Assembly (NCBI GenBank): GCA_016200725.1 | Contig: JACQEE010000194.1 | Coordinates: 1 to 5,975, forward strand | Direction: 5' to 3' | DNA length: 5,975 nt | DNA from: Chloroflexota bacterium | GTDB taxonomy: Bacteria; Chloroflexota; Dehalococcoidia; SHYB01 | In this document: one piece after another, positions 5,214 through 5,975 of the stretch | Numbering within the stretch: position 1 is the stretch's first letter | How the letters are laid out: each line of letters begins with the position of its first letter | Program-made: the position numbers and the translations under genes | Notes under the pieces: model-generated | Databases searched by the model: none | What the model was told of the DNA's origin: nothing | The model's input: the letters and a program-made list of their open reading frames with translations, nothing else

Positions 5214-5909
5214 TTGCCCCTCATTGCAATCACGTCGTCCCCCGAAGAGCCTGTTGATTCGTATGTAGCCTGCGTGCGCGACGCCGGCGGCGAGCCGCTC
5301 GTCGTCAGCATGACCGAGCCGTTCGATGCCTGCGAGTTGCTTAATCGCGTCGATGGCCTGCTCCTCACCGGAGGCGCCGACGTCGAGCCGTCGCGCTACG
5401 GCCAGGCTACCGAGCCCGCGGCGCACGTGCATGCGCGACCCGAGCGCGACGCGCAGGAGTTGCCGCTCATCCGAGCTGCAGTGCAGCGCGATATGCCCGT
5501 CCTCGGCATCTGCCGCGGCATGCAGGCCCTCAACGTCGCGATGGGCGGCTCGCTGCTGCAGGACATCCCCAACCATCGCGCGCGCGACGAGAACACGCCG
5601 CTCAAGCACGACGTCTTCGTTCCGCCAGGGTGCCGTCTGACGCATATTCTGGGTGTTGGCGGCTTCATGCGGGTAAACAGTTTTCACCACCAGGGCTTGA
5701 AGTTAGCGCAGAAGGCACCCGAACTGCTGGTATCTGCTTTTTCGATGAAAGATGGTATAATCGAGGCGCTGGACAGCCCCTCGTATCGACATCGATGGGT
5801 GGTCGGCGTGCAGTGGCATCCCGAACGGCGCGACGAAGTGCCGGCGCACATGCGGAAACTCTTCACCGGCCTTGTGTTCGCAGCCCAGGAGACGCGTTCC
5901 AAAGCATGA
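5214..5909 (+). CDS. Class I glutamine amidotransferase-like hydrolase, peptidase C26 (gamma-glutamyl-GABA hydrolase, PuuD-like)
   Basis: The 231-residue protein has all landmarks of the PuuD-type C26 family. These are PLIAIT (first strand), GLLLTGGADVEPSRYG (48-63), RDAQELPLIRAA (78-89), the nucleophile elbow LGICRGMQALNVAMGG with Cys100, VNSFHHQG (154-161) and VGVQWHPE with His202 and Glu204 completing the triad. E. coli PuuD frees GABA from gamma-glutamyl-GABA in putrescine breakdown; other members cleave gamma-glutamyl polyamines, amides or oligopeptides. The substrate here is therefore likely a gamma-glutamyl compound, with GABA only the best-known choice. It is somewhat shorter than E. 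coli PuuD (about 254), mainly from a compact N-terminus, with no catalytic part missing. It is cytoplasmic. It is the last gene of its operon, followed 31 nt later by a terminator. Confidence 0.92.
   Translation: MPLIAITSSPEEPVDSYVACVRDAGGEPLVVSMTEPFDACELLNRVDGLLLTGGADVEPSRYGQATEPAAHVHARPERDAQELPLIRAAVQRDMPVLGICRGMQALNVAMGGSLLQDIPNHRARDENTPLKHDVFVPPGCRLTHILGVGGFMRVNSFHHQGLKLAQKAPELLVSAFSMKDGIIEALDSPSYRHRWVVGVQWHPERRDEVPAHMRKLFTGLVFAAQETRSKA
5753..5761 (+). promoter_or_regulatory. Perfect extended -10 motif inside the PuuD-like gene
   Basis: TGGTATAAT matches TGnTATAAT exactly, unusual in such GC-rich DNA. It falls in the codons for KDGII, where Lys-Asp-Gly-Ile-Ile alone could produce it. No good -35 is seen. 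A transcript would begin near 5768 and meet the terminator at 5941, making about 190-200 nt. It is more likely chance than function. Confidence 0.2.
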
Positions 5910-5940
5910 CGCATCGCGCCCAATCGCCTTCTTCGCTTCG

Positions 5941-5965
5941 AGGGGCCAAGCGGCCCCTTCTTTTT
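5941..5965 (+). terminator. Rho-independent terminator
   Basis: AGGGGCC (5941-5947) pairs perfectly with GGCCCCT (5952-5958) around an AAGC loop. The run TTCTTTTT follows directly to 5965. It lies 31 nt after the stop of the PuuD-like gene and ends the operon. The reverse strand has no T-run, so it works for + strand transcription only. Confidence 0.92.
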
Positions 5966-5975
5966 GATCATTCGC

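Noticed and set aside
4178..5368. A 396-codon minus-strand open frame spanning the end of the DinB gene, the hydratase gene and the start of the PuuD-like gene.
   Set aside because: It runs across three convincing + strand genes, has no recognisable domain and shows typical antisense composition.

Overview
The window is GC-rich bacterial chromosome (clearly above 60% G+C by eye, not computed). Seven protein genes lie tightly packed, all on the + strand, with GTG and TTG starts alongside ATG. There are no RNA genes, CRISPR arrays, transposases or phage genes. A short palindrome of the GTAGGGGCGACCGG type occurs twice between genes. From memory this type is common in Chloroflexota and related environmental genomes. 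Together with the gene content this makes a Chloroflexota (Dehalococcoidia-like) bacterium my best guess, but it is only an inference.

Layout. (1) 2-1030: the C-terminal two thirds of a 4-hydroxybutyryl-CoA dehydratase / 4-hydroxyphenylacetate 3-hydroxylase family protein, cut by the window edge. (2) 1038-1065: a 28-nt near-perfect palindrome. (3) 1081-1263: a 60-residue Trm112-type zinc-ribbon protein, whose stop overlaps the start of (4) 1260-3011, a CocE/NonD alpha/beta hydrolase with a full Ser-Asp-His triad. (5) 3001-3091: a second, degenerate copy of the palindrome, which supplies the CocE stop codon, followed by a different hairpin-forming repeat. A possible extended -10 promoter (3102-3110) comes just after. 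(6) 3138-3893: an unrecognised 251-residue cytosolic protein with a TTG start. (7) 3896-4438: a DinB-family metal-binding four-helix protein. (8) 4448-5212: an enoyl-CoA hydratase. (9) 5214-5909: a class I glutamine amidotransferase-like (peptidase C26, PuuD-like) hydrolase. (10) 5941-5965: a textbook rho-independent terminator.

How they fit together. The last four genes are separated by only 2, 9 and 1 nt and end at the terminator, so they are almost certainly one operon, possibly started from the promoter at 3102-3110. The first three genes probably form the preceding operon. The dehydratase-like protein, enoyl-CoA hydratase and gamma-glutamyl-GABA hydrolase-like protein could all serve catabolism of GABA, 4-hydroxybutyrate or other acyl-CoAs. 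However, the dehydratase-like protein lacks one of the four iron-sulfur ligands of the characterised enzyme, so its reaction is uncertain. I see no clearly new multi-gene system. The best leads are that altered active site, the two dispersed palindromes and the unrecognised protein in the second operon.
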